Assembly (NCBI GenBank): GCA_031769625.1
Contig: JAUIMM010000702.1
Coordinates: forward strand, 1 to 64,000
Direction of reading: 5' to 3'
DNA length: 64,000 bases
Origin: Taudactylus pleione
Taxonomy: Eukaryota; Chordata; Amphibia; Anura; Myobatrachidae
Notes under the pieces: model-generated
What the model saw: only the letters and a program-made list of their open reading frames with translations
Databases searched by the model: none
What the model was told of the DNA's origin: nothing
Position numbers and translations under genes: made by a program
Shown here: piece after piece, positions 33,160-45,021 of the stretch
Position numbering within the stretch: the first letter of the stretch is position 1
Layout of the letters: each line of letters opens with the position of its first letter

Positions 33160-33575
33160 ATACTTGCCTACTTTTGAAAAAGCATTTCAGGGAGATTGTG
33201 AAAGCAACACCTATGAGCATGGCGCTAAAGTGGACTGTACTGCTACATCTGAGAGGCGTGGCATAAATTGTATTTACATCCAAATGTAAATGAGCCCCAA
33301 AGCAGTTAGTACGATCTACTTGTTGATGAAAACACACTGATACATTTTAGAAAATGCATGTAGCCATAGGAATCACAGTGCTTTATAACCAATGCAGAGA
33401 AATGACACTAATGATCACATTTGAATGTATATATCTGTTTTTGTTTTTTTAAATATAACAGCTTCATAATGGGGTAAGGTGCAATCAAGGAGATTGGCAG
33501 ACTGTTCAGGGAGACAGGGAGAATGCTGCTATTTCAGGGAGTCCCCCTGACAATGAGGGAGAGCTGGCAAGTATA
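33160..33575. mobile_element. ATACTTGCC-ended short element with 9-bp duplication (copy 1)
   Basis: Starts ATACTTGCCTACTTTTG, ends GAGCTGGCAAGTATA; flanked by AATTACATC (33151-33159) and AATTCCATC (33576-33584), 8 of 9 matching. It interrupts the LINE 3' region. A second copy with a perfect 9-bp duplication lies at 61192-61605. A 9-bp duplication points to Mutator-like elements. Confidence 0.6.
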
Positions 33576-33744
33576 AATTCCATCCCCTTTCAGAGTCCAC
33601 ACACAACCTCAACATTGTCTTTCTTTCACATCCTCCTGACATTTGGCCAACATTTCTGTGTGACTGGATCATACAGCCCACCAAGAAACTCTGCTTTCTG
33701 GCTGGACCAAAATGCAATAGCAAACAAACCTTGTGTATCAATGC

Positions 33745-33897
33745 CTATTACCCCATAGATTGTAAGCTTGCGAGCAGGGTCTTCCTACCTATATGTCTGT
33801 CTGTTATTACCCAGTTTTGTTCTATTCATGTTTCCAATTCTAAAGCGCAACGGAACATGTTGCGCTATATAAGAAACTGTTAATAAATAATCACCTC
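33745..33897 (+). repeat. L2-type LINE 3' tail
   Basis: The run from ATAGATTGTAAGCTTGCGAG through GCGCTATATAAGAAACTG to TTAATAAATAA has the look of L2-type 3' ends. It continues the LINE interrupted at 33160. Confidence 0.65.
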
Positions 33898-33944
33898 TTG
33901 TAGAAGCTCTATTCAATGCTTAAAAACAAATAAATTTACATTAT

Positions 33945-33958
33945 ATATATGTGCGTGC

Positions 33959-34008
<50 letters not shown>

Positions 34009-34010
34009 TA
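33945..34010. repeat. TA/CA microsatellite
   Basis: Alternating TA run followed by AC repeats, preceded by a GTGCGTGC tract. Simple-sequence repeat. Confidence 0.85.
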
Positions 34011-35639
34011 GGCAGGAATTATATATAATAGCATTGAATAATGTACTGTACGATCAGCTTTTTATGTAACAGCACCATCATGTGGATACAATCTGAAAAT
34101 GCACTAGCATATACTGTAGGTCATTTATGAAGCACAAAACAATAGTTTAGCAGCATAATTGCAGTTTCGGACTTGTGAAGTGTCTTCATTTGTACAAGTG
34201 CCTTCCACTAGATACATAAGTTGTAGATGTAGAGCAAGAAGGCAAAGTAGAATGGAGGACTTAAGTGGGGTTAAGGCATTCCCAGCAAAGTAAAAATATA
34301 ATTTTAGTGCATAAACAAAATGTAATTTTGCAGATTATTGTAGTAGAAAAGGATCATAAGCTCAGAACTAGCAGAAATCAGGTCTCATTCTTGACGTCTA
34401 ATGATACAAAAATTCCCTTGCACAGTGCTCTATGAAAAAAAAATACAATTAAAATGGGCAGTGTGCCCTCCCTCCATAGTGCTATACAGCCGCAGTGTTT
34501 TTCCACTATTACGGTTCTCTCACTATTAGTGTGGATTTCCGGCTATGAAAATGAGCTTCAGGCTACTTGTTGTATGGCTGGTGTCTCTATGAAAGGGTAG
34601 GCAAACTATAGCCCATGTATCAAAAACGGCGCAGCCCCCTGCTGAAATCCGTCAAGGTAGGAATGGACATCGGAAGTCAATGTTTACAAACCAGTGATGT
34701 CTCTGATTCAATGGAAGTACTTTTTCCATGGAATAGCGGGAATTTGATGGTTGCTAGCCATCGGATGCAGCTTTCTGTTGCCCAGCTGATGGCTGGTTGG
34801 GGGGGAGGAACACCACTGCACAGCGGGTCAGCAGCGGGAGAATATATGACGTGTGCATGCGTATGGCTTCTATTCACAGTGTTAGGGGGAGCCGGGTGAC
34901 AACCCAGCATCTTGGAGAATGCTGGGCACACCCCTACAGTGAAGTGAATGGGGGTGTCGTAATGCCTTAAGTGCGCATGTGCAAAGCTATGATTGCTTCT
35001 GCGCATGTGCACAGAATAACCATTGCAATGGTTGTACTATCAAATGGTTGCGATGCGATGGCTAGTTGCCATCGCATCAATGGATTTGATGTTGGAAGCC
35101 CAGCAACCATTCGATGCCAGGCTTCTGATGTCAATTTCTACGTCCAGGATTCCTTTGAACAGTTTTGTCTGGAAATCTCATATGGTGCGGCCAGGCGTCG
35201 TTACTGCCAGGCCGGCCCTCCCTGCAGGCCTACCTACAGTCTGCAGTGTGGGGCTGATGGACTCATTTGAGCCAGGCAAAACACAACCGCTATCTCCCTC
35301 AATAGTGACAGGACACAAGGCAGGGGTCTGGGGTGGGCTGTGATGCTGCCAGTGAGCAGCAGCAGTCCAATTGCCGGAATAGGAATGGACAATTAAGCCA
35401 GGGCAGCAGTAATCAATCTGGCCAGATTTGTCGGTATCAGGGTTGATGCTGGCCCAGAAGCAGGTGAGGCAGTCCGGGTAGTGGTCCTGTCCCAGAAGAA
35501 TGTTAGCTCTGCCAATAAAGTTGTTTTTTGTCAGGAATGAGGATCCGCAATATATAATAATAAATTGATTAGGGGCTGTTTGAAAACAAGTATATCTTTG
35601 ATGGCCAACAAGCCATGCTTCCAGTCTCTGATAATTTAA
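34011..35639. other. No gene seen; short inverted segments
   Basis: Contains small palindromes such as GCGATGGCTAGTTGCCATCGC (about 35053-35073) and repeated GCGCATGTGC strings near 34974-35010, suggesting fragments of palindromic elements. The 228-residue minus-strand frame that runs through 35178-35864 is produced by the adjoining minisatellite and is not called. Confidence 0.4.
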
Positions 35640-36020
35640 AAGGGCATGACTGAGGGGGCTCTGAGACTGGCATATAAAGGGGCACAAGCACAATTGAGGG
35701 GCCCTAAGGCAGGCATATAAAGGGACATGACTGAGGGGGCTCTGCGGATGGCATATAAAGGGGCATGACTGAGGGGGCTCTGAGGCTGGCATATAAAGGG
35801 GCATGACTGAGAGGACCCTGAGGAATATAAAGGGGCACAACTGAGAGGGCCCTAAGACTGGCATAAAGGGTCATGACAGAGGGGAATTAGCATATAAAGG
35901 GGTATAACTAAGGGGGCTTTGAGGCTGGCATATAAAAAGGCATGACTAAGGGGGCTCTGAACATATAAAGTGGCATGACTAAGGGAGCTCTCGGCCTGGC
36001 ATATAAAGGGGCATGGAATA
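35640..36020. repeat. Minisatellite of about 38-bp units
   Basis: Units of the form GGCATATAAAGGGGCATGAC followed by TGAGGGGGCTCTGAGGCT repeat about nine times with small deletions. Confidence 0.8.
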
Positions 36021-37173
36021 TAAAGATTAGGGAAGAAATTTTTTAAGTTGTGTGTAAACATATATGTAAAAATTATAATTTTGTATTATGTTCACTTACA
36101 TTATTTGCAGGGCCGGATTATAGGCGGGGCGGACGGGGCAGTCGTCCAGGGGCCCCCACACATTAGGGGCCCCCACATTGCCACAAACATTACTGGCCAC
36201 TTATACCTTCTCTGGCCACCTCCCGACAGCAGTGACAGATAGCACACTGTGAGCAGTCACTGATGGGCCGGTCCGTGGCTAACGATGAAGCCCCGCCCCC
36301 TCACTGACATAAAGACACGATTCGCGGGTGTATCAGGGGACGGAGCCTAATGTCGTGAATTGCCCGCCTCTTTCAGAAGCCGAATCTTGCTGCAGCAGTC
36401 TTCAACAGGCAAGCCTGGCGACACGGGGGGACTAAGGGGACACCAGTACCAGGCCCCACGGGTCAGGGGGCCCTCAATGATGCAGGGAAAGAAAAAAAAT
36501 GGATCAGCAACATGGTCACCTCGTACATTTTAAACGAGTGTGTGTGCTGTGCTGTTGTAGACAAGTAGCTGCAGCAGCAGTCCAGCAGAAGCTCCTCCCA
36601 CCGTCACCCTCCTTCCCCAAAGTCACTGTGAGTGACACGCAGGGGCCGGAGTTCCTCCCTCCTGGGCCCGCATCCACACTTACCCCGCACTGATCCAGCA
36701 AACTGTTGCTTCCTGTTCCTCACCATCGGCCTGTTCAACTCCACTCTGCAGTGTCTAACAGTCTGTCATCCCCCTCCTCCGGCACCCCCAACCCCCCCCC
36801 TCTCGCTGTACTCCTGAACCCCCCCTCGTGGCACACCCGACCCCCCCTTCGCGCCACCCCCTCTCGCGGCACCCTCGACCCCCCCCTCTTGCGGCACACC
36901 CGACACCCCTCCTTGCGGCCCCCCCACACCCTTTCGCGGCACCCTCAACCCCCCCTCTCGCGGCACACCCGACCTCCCATCTCATGGCACACCTGAACCC
37001 CCTCTCTCGCGCCTCCCCCCCACACTCCAAGTCTTCCTCTTTAGGTGGTCCAGCTGATAAAGGCGTGTAGAAAGGGTCTCTCAGGCCAGGTAAGTAACTA
37101 CTTATTGTTATTTCTTATTTTTTATGTATTTTTTTTTATAAGACAGCAATGTAAATTATATGTATATGTGTGG

Positions 37174-37211
<38 letters not shown>

Positions 37212-37290
37212 AAAAATATCCGGCACCCAGGAAAGCACTGAAAGGACCCCGTGTTGCCCTCCGCAATTAGTGTAAGCATATACCGCACAT

Positions 37291-37437
37291 ACCATTCCAA
37301 TTAACGGCGGCACTCAGAGATTTTTAAAAAAGAGACGACACAGCCATCAATTGGCGGTTGCATTGAAACGTCGACCAAATGATGGCTGTGTCGTCTCTTT
37401 TTTAAAAATCCCTGAGTGCCACCGTTAGTTGGAATGG
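37291..37437. repeat. Long palindrome (about 62-bp arms)
   Basis: Arms at 37291-37352 and 37375-37437 pair almost perfectly, including GAGACGACACAGCCATCA with its complement and the outer ACCATTCCAA with TTGGAATGGT. It sits between a TA and a GT microsatellite, so it may be an insertion into one simple repeat. Confidence 0.75.
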
Positions 37438-37443
37438 TGTGTA

Positions 37444-37491
<48 letters not shown>

Positions 37492-37496
37492 AATAG

Positions 37497-37735
37497 GAGG
37501 GAAGCAGTCATAATCCCGACCGCGGGGATTCCGGCATTCAGAATGCCGACGCCGGAATCCCGACACTTGTCAGAATACCGGTGCCGGCATCATGGCAGCT
37601 GGGTTTCCGAATGTAAGTAATGAGGATAAGGGGAGGGTTAGGTTTAGACACTAAGGGGGGAGATTGGGTTTAGGCATCGGGGAGGGAGGGTTAGAGGTAG
37701 GGAGAAGGGAGAGGGTTACGGTATCCTAACTTTGT
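37497..37735. repeat. Hexamer-bearing repeat related to the 19.3-kb element
   Basis: Left part has GGGATTCCGGCATT and AATGCCGACGCCGGAATCCC forming a hairpin (about 37519-37561); the right part has GGAGGGTTAGGTTTAG-like units. Layout (hairpins, then TTAGG-rich units) resembles 24082-24505, but the sequence is a different subfamily. Confidence 0.5.
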
Positions 37736-38075
37736 CAGGGTACCGCTGTAAGGACTCTGACCGCCAGATTCCCAAGGGTTGGGGGGCCCCCAGAGATATC
37801 GGTGTACCGGGCCCCAAATTTTCTGTTGCTGGCCCTGTCAACAGGTAGTGTGTGTGTGTCAGTGCGTGCTCTCTGTCCCTAGCTCCATCTCTCTCCCTCC
37901 CTCCACCTCTCTGTCCCTTTCTCCCTCCCTTCCCTCCCTCTCTCTCTCTCTCTCTTTCTCTATATGTCCCTCATGACTTCTATCTCTCTGTCTCCCTCCC
38001 TTTCTCTCTCTAAGATGGACACTATCATTTTCTTTTTTTTTTTTTTATTGAAAGTTACAGAAAATGTCATATAGT

Positions 38076-38517
38076 CACTGGCGTATCTATAATAGGTGCA
38101 GTGTGTGCGGGGCACACGGGCCCCCAGGTCCAGGGGGGCCCCGCACCGCACATACTGCACCCATATTTTTTTAAACTTACCTGTCCGTGGTCCCACGTGG
38201 GGTTTCTCCGCTGCTCAGAACACCAGAAAAATGGCAGCTGCGGCCATTTTCCGGTGTTCTGCGCATGCACAGTAGACTCAGGGCACTAGAGTGTGCCTGG
38301 AGACTACTGTGCATGCACATAACGCTGGAAAATGGCCGCTGCAGCAATTTTTCCGGTGTTCTGCGCAGTAGACTCCGGGCACACTCTAGTGCCCGGAGTC
38401 TACTAATGCTCCGGTAGCTGGCCAGCGGTGTCAGTTGGCTGCCAGCCACCGGGGAGAGGGGAGGGGGCCCCGCACGGGGAGTGCACACGGGCTCCCTCCT
38501 CTCTTAAGACGCCCCTG
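38076..38517. mobile_element. Short hAT-type element, GGCGTATCTATAATAGGTGCAG family (copy 1)
   Basis: Starts CACTGGCGTATCTATAATAG and ends GACGCCCCTG, with CATATAGT duplicated on both sides (38068-38075, 38518-38525). It is nested in the larger hAT-type element. Relatives are at 56980-57350, 58451-58818 (inverted) and 59072-59443. Internally it has GGCCATTTTCCGGTG-like strings repeated in both orientations. Confidence 0.8.
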
Positions 38518-39163
38518 CATATAGTAGTTACAGAAAAATCAATACAAAGCTTTATAATAAAAACTTCAACATGACAAAGGTAATTAACTGGGCATGTTTT
38601 CCCTTATTACAATTAAAATAGTAGTATAGGAACGTAGAGAAGAGGAAAACAACTGGTAGAAGTGAGAAAAGATAAAAGAAAGAAATGAGAAGTAGAGAGG
38701 AGGAAAAAAGGAGGGGAGGGGGGGGACCAGTCGGCGCTAGTCAATGACACAATGGTTTTCGGATCCACAGAATCTTAGCATCATTCCTCTGAGGAAATGA
38801 TATGCATAAAGCCCAATGCAGAGGAAATGTTATGTTCTGGAGGACTGTGAGCTAGTGATGGGCACTGAGCACACCTGACGGTGCACAGTTCTATAATTAT
38901 ATTCTGCCATAACATCTCTGCAACGTGGGACACTGATATTTACTTCCATTACCTGAACTATATCCACACTCCTCCTGTCTACTAAGTAACTTTATGCTTT
39001 ATCTCTCGCCCCTTCCCTCTCTTTCTCTCTCTCCATTTCTCTCCGCTCCCTCCATCCTTGCCTCTCTTCCTCCGTCCCCTCACTCTCTCTGTTTCTCTTT
39101 CTCTCCCTCTATTTTTCTCTCCCTCTCTGTCTCTGTCTCACTCCCACCCTCTCCCTTTTTCCC

Positions 39164-39195
<32 letters not shown>

Positions 39196-39825
39196 AATGC
39201 TCCACTCAAAATTCTGCATTTGCCCCGGCAGTGTACTAGATCATGTCCACTATGCTGCCAGGAGTCGGTTCCCAGCAGTGTCACGGACATGATGTAGTAT
39301 GCTACCACCTTGCCGGTCAGTGGAGAGTCCGGAGACAAGGTAAGGGGCATAGTAGTTGCTGCATTGGGCCATGGTAATTTTATTGATAGGGCCCCCACAA
39401 CTTAGTTGCCCCGGGGCCCCCACAAGCCTTAATCCGGCCCTGATTATTTGTAATGTCTTAGCTTTTGCTAGCTGGAAACAAAATGAAGTCTATATATACA
39501 CAACTGCCTTATTTTTCTCTACTTTTCCAAAACATAGTTTACATGAAAAAGTGGCAATTTTAGGCCACACCTCTTTTACCATGCCAATTCCAATTTTTAT
39601 GGTAAGTTCTTAAATGGAACAGCTAGTTTAGTAAATATACAAAAACATAATAAGTAAAAAATACCATGTAAAAGTCTACATTTTACACTGTTGGGGATAT
39701 AATTACAGAGCCCCTTGCCTAAAGAAAACTTTTTCCTCATCACATTTCTGTGGCAAACACAGTGGGCTTTCTACTGCAGGTGGCATTTGTATTCTTGCAC
39801 CCCATTCACTGGCTGTTCAATATAG

Positions 39826-39997
39826 GGGAGATGTACTAAGCCTAGGTGAGCTTTAAAGTGGAGAGAGATAAATAACCAATCAATCAGCTCCTAACTTTTA
39901 TTTTTCAAACAGCCTGTAAAGTGACACTTAGGAGTCGATTGGTTGGTACTTTATTTCTCTTCACTTCATCTCTCTCCAAGGCTAAGTACATCTCCAG
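39826..39997. mobile_element. Palindromic short element (MITE-like)
   Basis: GGAGATGTACTAAGCCTAGG at the left pairs with CCAAGGCTAAGTACATCTCC at the right, and AGCTCCTAACTTTTA pairs roughly with a segment near 39923. Diverged relative of 26630-26797. Confidence 0.65.
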
Positions 39998-40416
39998 TTA
40001 TAGGAGATAGTTGCAACTGGTACTGTATGGTGAGTGGAGAAGAGAGAGGAGAGCTAGAATATACCCTCTTCTTCTACTGTATCAACTCCTATTACAAAGT
40101 CTTTGAAAGAAGTGGAAAGAGAAATGGTGGAATGTGTGAGAACCCCATCTCTGTCTGCTCCTGTTATAGAAGTGGAGGTGTGGTCCATAGCAACCAATTA
40201 GATGCTAGCTACTATCTTCTAGAAGGTGCTAGATAAATGATAAGTAGAATCTGATTGGATGCAAGTCAGCAAAAGCTAAGATGAGCTAAGATACTTGGGA
40301 GGGAGGGGCATTGCCAGGTGGGTGTATGACCACACCCCATCTGCCCCCCTTGGAATAAGCTGAGGAGATGGCTGTGACATCTTGAAGTGTGCAGTTACGC
40401 CTCCCTGGCTAGGGTG

Positions 40417-41423
40417 CAGTGGCGTAAATAAGGTCTTTGGAGCCCAGGGCAAGATGAAACTTGGAGGGCCCCCCAACTTTTTGCCTTCAGTGCGCGTGCA
40501 AAAAAGTGGACGTGGCCAGATGCCATAATTGATGTGGCCACTGAAAATGAGGATGTGTCAACATGACACACCACCATTTCTCATCACTCTGGAAACATTG
40601 CTTTCCATTCCATATGCACCTTAATGCCGCCTGTAGCAGTGTCCATTACGCAATGCCCCTGTAGCAGTGCCCTCTATAGTAGTGCCCCTTATGCAGTGCC
40701 CCCAGTAGTGCCCTTTATGCAAGTGCCTCCATTAGTGCCCCCAGTAGTGCCTATTATACAGTGCCCCCAGTAGTGTCCATTATATAGTGCCCCAGTAGTG
40801 CCCATTATACAGTGCTTCCATTAGTGCCCCTTATGCAGTGCCTCCACTAGTGCCCCTTATGCACTGCCCCCATTAGTGCCCATTATACAGTGCCCTCAGT
40901 AGTTCCACATATACAGTGCCCCCAGTAGTGCCCCTTATGCAGTGTCTCCATTAGTGACCTTTATGCAGTGCCCCCAGTAGTGTCCATTAAACAGTGCCAC
41001 TAGTAGTGCCCATTATACAGTGCCTCCATTAGTGCCCATTATACAGTGCCCCCAGTGGTGTCCCTCATACAGTGCCCCGTACACATAAAACACACACAGA
41101 CAGACATAATTTACTTATCGAATCCCTGCTCCGGCGCCCGCCACCGTCCACTCCTCCGTTCCGCTCGGCACTCTCCCCCTTCACCCACTGTGGGAGCTGG
41201 AAGGCGGAGCTCATGAGTGAGCTCCAGCCCTGGGTGAAGCAGCCAATAAGAGTCTGTCTGACTCTTATTGGCTGCAGTGCTAAAACAAATACACCGCCGT
41301 CGGTGCATTGGTTTAGTGTGTAGTGCCACTGACCACACTGCTCTGGTCTGTGGCCGGCGGGGCCCTCGGGTTCGACAGCACCCAGGACATGTGCCCTACT
41401 GGACCACCCACGTTATGCCACTG
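40417..41423. mobile_element. Non-autonomous hAT-type element with internal minisatellite
   Basis: Starts CAGTGGCGTAAATAAGG and ends CACGTTATGCCACTG; flanked by CTAGGGTG and CTAGAGTG (40409-40416, 41424-41431; 7 of 8 match). Between about 40630 and 41085 it consists of 26-bp units of the type CAGTGCCCCCAGTAGTGCCC. No transposase. Confidence 0.78.
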
Positions 41424-41627
41424 CTAGAGTGCTAGGGGGGTATAAACCAGTTGTTGTTTTTTGCATTAATGTTTTAATGAAAAAATATTTCATCCTCTTT
41501 ATTATATTAATACTGTGAAACATTGCTATGCATTAGAAATATTGATTAACCATGTTTTAAAGCTTTCTAACATTAACAATCCTAAATTATTAGGATTTTT
41601 TATCTCATCAAAAGAGAGCAGGACTAA

Positions 41628-42140
41628 GGGCCTGACTCAGACCCACTTGTGAGCGCATAGCGCTCGCAAGCGGGTCGATGGTCGGCCAGTGCACACACAC
41701 GGAGTGCGCAATGTGCGTGCGTGAGCCCCGGAGCGAGTGAGAACTTCACTCGCTCCGGAGCTCGCTACAAAATGGGGCAGCTGTCGATGTTGATCGACAG
41801 CTCGCCCCATTTTGTAGGCAGGGATGGGGGGGTGGCTGGACAAACGGAGGTGGTCCCGAAGGAATGCCTGCCGTTTGTGGATGGTTCTACTGACATCATT
41901 CATGATGTCAGTAGTGAACTTCCTGCTCTATTAGAGCAGGAAGTTCACTCGGGCTTGCAGGAACCGAGGCCCTACCACAAGGATCTTGTCGCAAGCCCGA
42001 TGGTCGTGATAATCGCGACCATCGCCAGGCCGCTCGCAAAAGCTGTGCAAGTGGCATGGAGGCGGAATTTTTTTTTTTTTTAAATCCGTCCTGATTCAGA
42101 GCGAGCGCTCGCAAATAGAGAGCGCCTCTGAATCAGGCCC
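41628..42140 (+). mobile_element. Multi-hairpin non-autonomous element (copy at 41.6 kb)
   Basis: Starts GGGCCTGACTCAGACC, ends CTCTGAATCAGGCCC, flanked by TAA (41625-41627, 42141-42143). Successive hairpins: CCGGAGCGAGTGA (41728-41740) with its complement (41746-41758); CTACAAAATGGGGC with GCCCCATTTTGTAG enclosing AGCTGTCGAT/ATCGACAGCT; CTACTGACATCAT with ATGATGTCAGTAG (about 41887-41914); AGTGAACTTCCTGCTCT (41913-41929) with its complement (41933-41949); and GGGCTTGC/GCAAGCCC. The 3-bp duplication suggests mobilisation by a PIF/Harbinger-type transposase. Confidence 0.75.
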
Positions 42141-42990
42141 TAAGTTGTTCTTCTTTCCACTCATCTCAGTTGGACTGAAGGTTTTGAATTTAAATAAACA
42201 TGAAGTAGATTAAACCATGAGCGGTTTCTCTGTGTATTGCCTCTGTAATGTGTTGGAATTGTTTACCCTTTAAGATTGAGAATGTTAGTTATGGTTTTCT
42301 ACTGTCCTATAGGATTGTTAGGGGAGAAGCTTGTCTTGATGTAAGGCAGATTTAGTACCTCTCTGATCTGGTTCACCCTCCCTTTTTTCTGTTGTGTGTA
42401 GTGAATTTACTGTATTGGTTCAGCTCACTGATATGAAGACCACAAGCAACAAGAATGTGGAATAATACAAGGAGGATTCCCTTATAAAAGTCTTTTTTTT
42501 AAGAAGTCACTGCATATTAAAAAAAAAGTGTTTTTAAAAAAAACAAAAAAAACATTTGGTTTAAACCTCTAAATAGTTACATCAATAATCATCAGGTAGC
42601 TTTAGGCCTAGGTACCATCAGTGATCGATACCATCGATAACACAGGTCTGCGGTGAAAAAGCTATTTTAACAAATTTATGTGATACTTATAGATTTTTGG
42701 CTTCTGAACATGAAAATGACTCCCAATTTTGCATATAACATCACGTTTTTCTGCAAAATGTGTATTTATGAATAAGTCATTTTTTTTCATATTCTTTAAA
42801 GTAATAAATGTATTCTGCCTACACTTATTATAAAACATTGTCTTAAATGAATTCAGTCACTACAGGTATAGAACCTTGCAATTCAGTTCTTGTCACAAAA
42901 CTTCCCCCTTTCCCAGTGCTATAGTAAGGTCCACATGGTCCTGGAGCTGAAATTTACAAAGGGCCTAAACCCCATACTGTCTAAAACAAC

Positions 42991-43022
<32 letters not shown>

Positions 43023-44046
43023 AACAACTACAAGGTGAGCTGGCGAAAGTGGAACCAAATACATTTTTGCCCCATGCCGGCTCATTTTAACCCCTGCCTA
43101 CCATACATACACACACACAGTACACACTACTCACACACAGTACATATACAGTACACACCACTCATGCAGTACAAGTGATTTCAAAATCTTTAAGCAATGT
43201 CAAGGATCCAAACTACAAAGAAATTGTCAGGAAAATGCTTAATACCTCATAGTTACAGAAATCTTGGCTGCAATATGAGTTTAAAGGTACATTTTAAGAA
43301 TTCCCATATTGAGCATTTCCCGAATAATCTCGGAGACTACAGCGAGGAACAGGGTGAATGGTTCCACCAAGACGTTAAAGATGTAGAAAGAAGATACCAG
43401 GGTCGGCATGATGGCTGACTACTGCTGGATGATACATAAAGACAACACAGAAAAAGCTTATAATCGAAAAGTGACAAAAGTTTGAAGACAAAAAAAACAA
43501 GATATTAACAATATTTTCAATAATTACGGTTCTGTTTCTATTATTGTTTGATTTTATTGTTATTTTATTATGTAATTAAGACAAAAACACAGTGTTATCA
43601 TCTACACTTCTTCGTATTAAAATTCTTGTTTTTTCTTAAAAATTTATGTAACCCCCTTATAGGTAAATGTGATGTGGTAATTTTTTTACTATAGTATTTC
43701 TTGATGTACACAGGAGCATAATTAAGAATATAAAAGTATTATTAAAAAAGCTTTCAATACCTTAAATTTTGCAGACCTGTATAATCTACTGCTGTTCCAC
43801 TTTAATTTTAGTTTTATACTGGTGTATATTGTTATCTATGGGGTTATCTACACATGTCTGATATTAATGAAAGTAGATATAAAATATCTTAACTAAAACA
43901 AATTATATATATCTATCTATCTGTATGTACATATGGGGGTATTTTGGTCACAAACATATTTTTTTCACAACCTAACTTTTAGGCAGGCCAGAATTGTCCA
44001 TGGTAACAGACAAGCAACACTGGCTCAAATCACGGGTTCCGGACTG
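42141..44046. other. AT-rich DNA, no gene seen
   Basis: Long A/T runs and a CA microsatellite (42993-43022), with more CA-rich sequence to about 43170. No coding or RNA feature recognised. Confidence 0.45.
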
Positions 44047-44395
44047 TAGACAGTAATTAGATACACAATGTCTAGATAGACACCAGGTGTTAGACAGTCA
44101 ATAGATCGACAGGGACAAAAGGTCGACACACTAAAGGTCGACATGTAAGATCAACATGTACAAATGGTCAACAGGGTCAAAAGGCCGACATGATTTAAAA
44201 AAATTTTTTTTTTAGGGTTAGGCACTAGAAGGGACGGTTAGGGTCGGGCACCTACCTCGGCCATTAAAGTTAGGCACTAGGAGGGAGGGTTAGGCATCAA
44301 GGGGAGGGTTAGGATGAAAATTAGGGCTAGAAAAAAAAAAAAAAACCATCATGTGTCGACCATTTTTGTGTCGACCATTTGTACCTGTCGGCCTT

Positions 44396-45018
44396 TGTCA
44401 AAGTCAAATATCAAAACTGAATGTAGTACAGTAATAAACAACTTTCTCTATGATTTAATCATATTTTACATTTTCCTTATACTTAAATATTGCTTTTCAA
44501 TATCACGCATTGTTATATATTAGTGTTTATATTCTTTACAAATGTTACATAATTTCCAATATAACAGTGTGTAAATATAGCATTGCAACTCTATGTATGA
44601 AAATATATTGGATTTTGTAAGTGATCACAGATACAGTATGTGATCACTTATTTTATTCAACATTGCTTGTAGTTACAGCTTGTTAGGTAAATGCATATGC
44701 TTTCCTTAAGAAACTGTTTTAACTGTAAACTGTTACCTGGACTTTCCCACTCTGAGTGGCGACCGCCTGAGGACATGAGCACAGATGGATACAACAATGC
44801 TGACAAGAAAGAGGTTACCATGACTCAAGAAGACAGTTAAAAGCTTGACCAGATGCATTGTTTTTACCTGTAATCTATTGTGTAGTGACCAGTTTATCTA
44901 AATTGTAATGTTTGTTACTAAGGTTACTCCTATATGGTACTCTTTGTATTTCTTTATGCAAATAAATCTTTTGGACTTCAAGTAAGCTGATCGGACTTCG
45001 CAATTACTTGACTTTAAA
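44396..45018 (+). repeat. 5' LTR of the retroviral element
   Basis: Starts TGTCAAAGTCAAATATC, matching TGTCACAGTCAAATATC at 48491. Shared landmarks include TGTTACCTGGACTTTCCCAC and AATAAATCTTTTGGACTT. Compared with the 3' LTR it lacks about 95 bp that include TATATAAAATG (50284-50294), so this copy has probably lost its promoter. Confidence 0.7.
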
Positions 45019-45021
45019 AAT

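Larger units (their letters stand above)
36108..39442. mobile_element. Large non-autonomous hAT-type element with perfect 8-bp duplication
   Basis: Starts CAGGGCCGGATTATAG and ends CTTAATCCGGCCCTG; ATTATTTG flanks both sides (36100-36107 and 39443-39450). The ends and 8-bp duplication are typical of hAT transposons. It is 3335 bp long with no transposase. Inside are a C-rich minisatellite built on GGCACACCCGACCCCC (36780-37015), a long palindrome (37291-37437), GT and CT microsatellites, a hexamer-bearing repeat (37497-37735) and a complete second hAT-type element (38076-38517). Confidence 0.82.

Noticed and set aside
33945..34010. Regulatory TATA cluster
   Set aside because: It is a TA/CA microsatellite.
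35178..35864. 228-residue minus-strand frame
   Set aside because: Half of it is a translated 38-bp minisatellite; the repeated Pro/Leu/Cys pattern follows the DNA repeat.
36706..37070. Pro/Arg-rich frames on both strands
   Set aside because: They come from the C-rich minisatellite inside the hAT-type element.
41111..41338. Short host gene inside 41.1-41.4 kb
   Set aside because: The frames overlap on both strands within a hAT-type element and have no motif.
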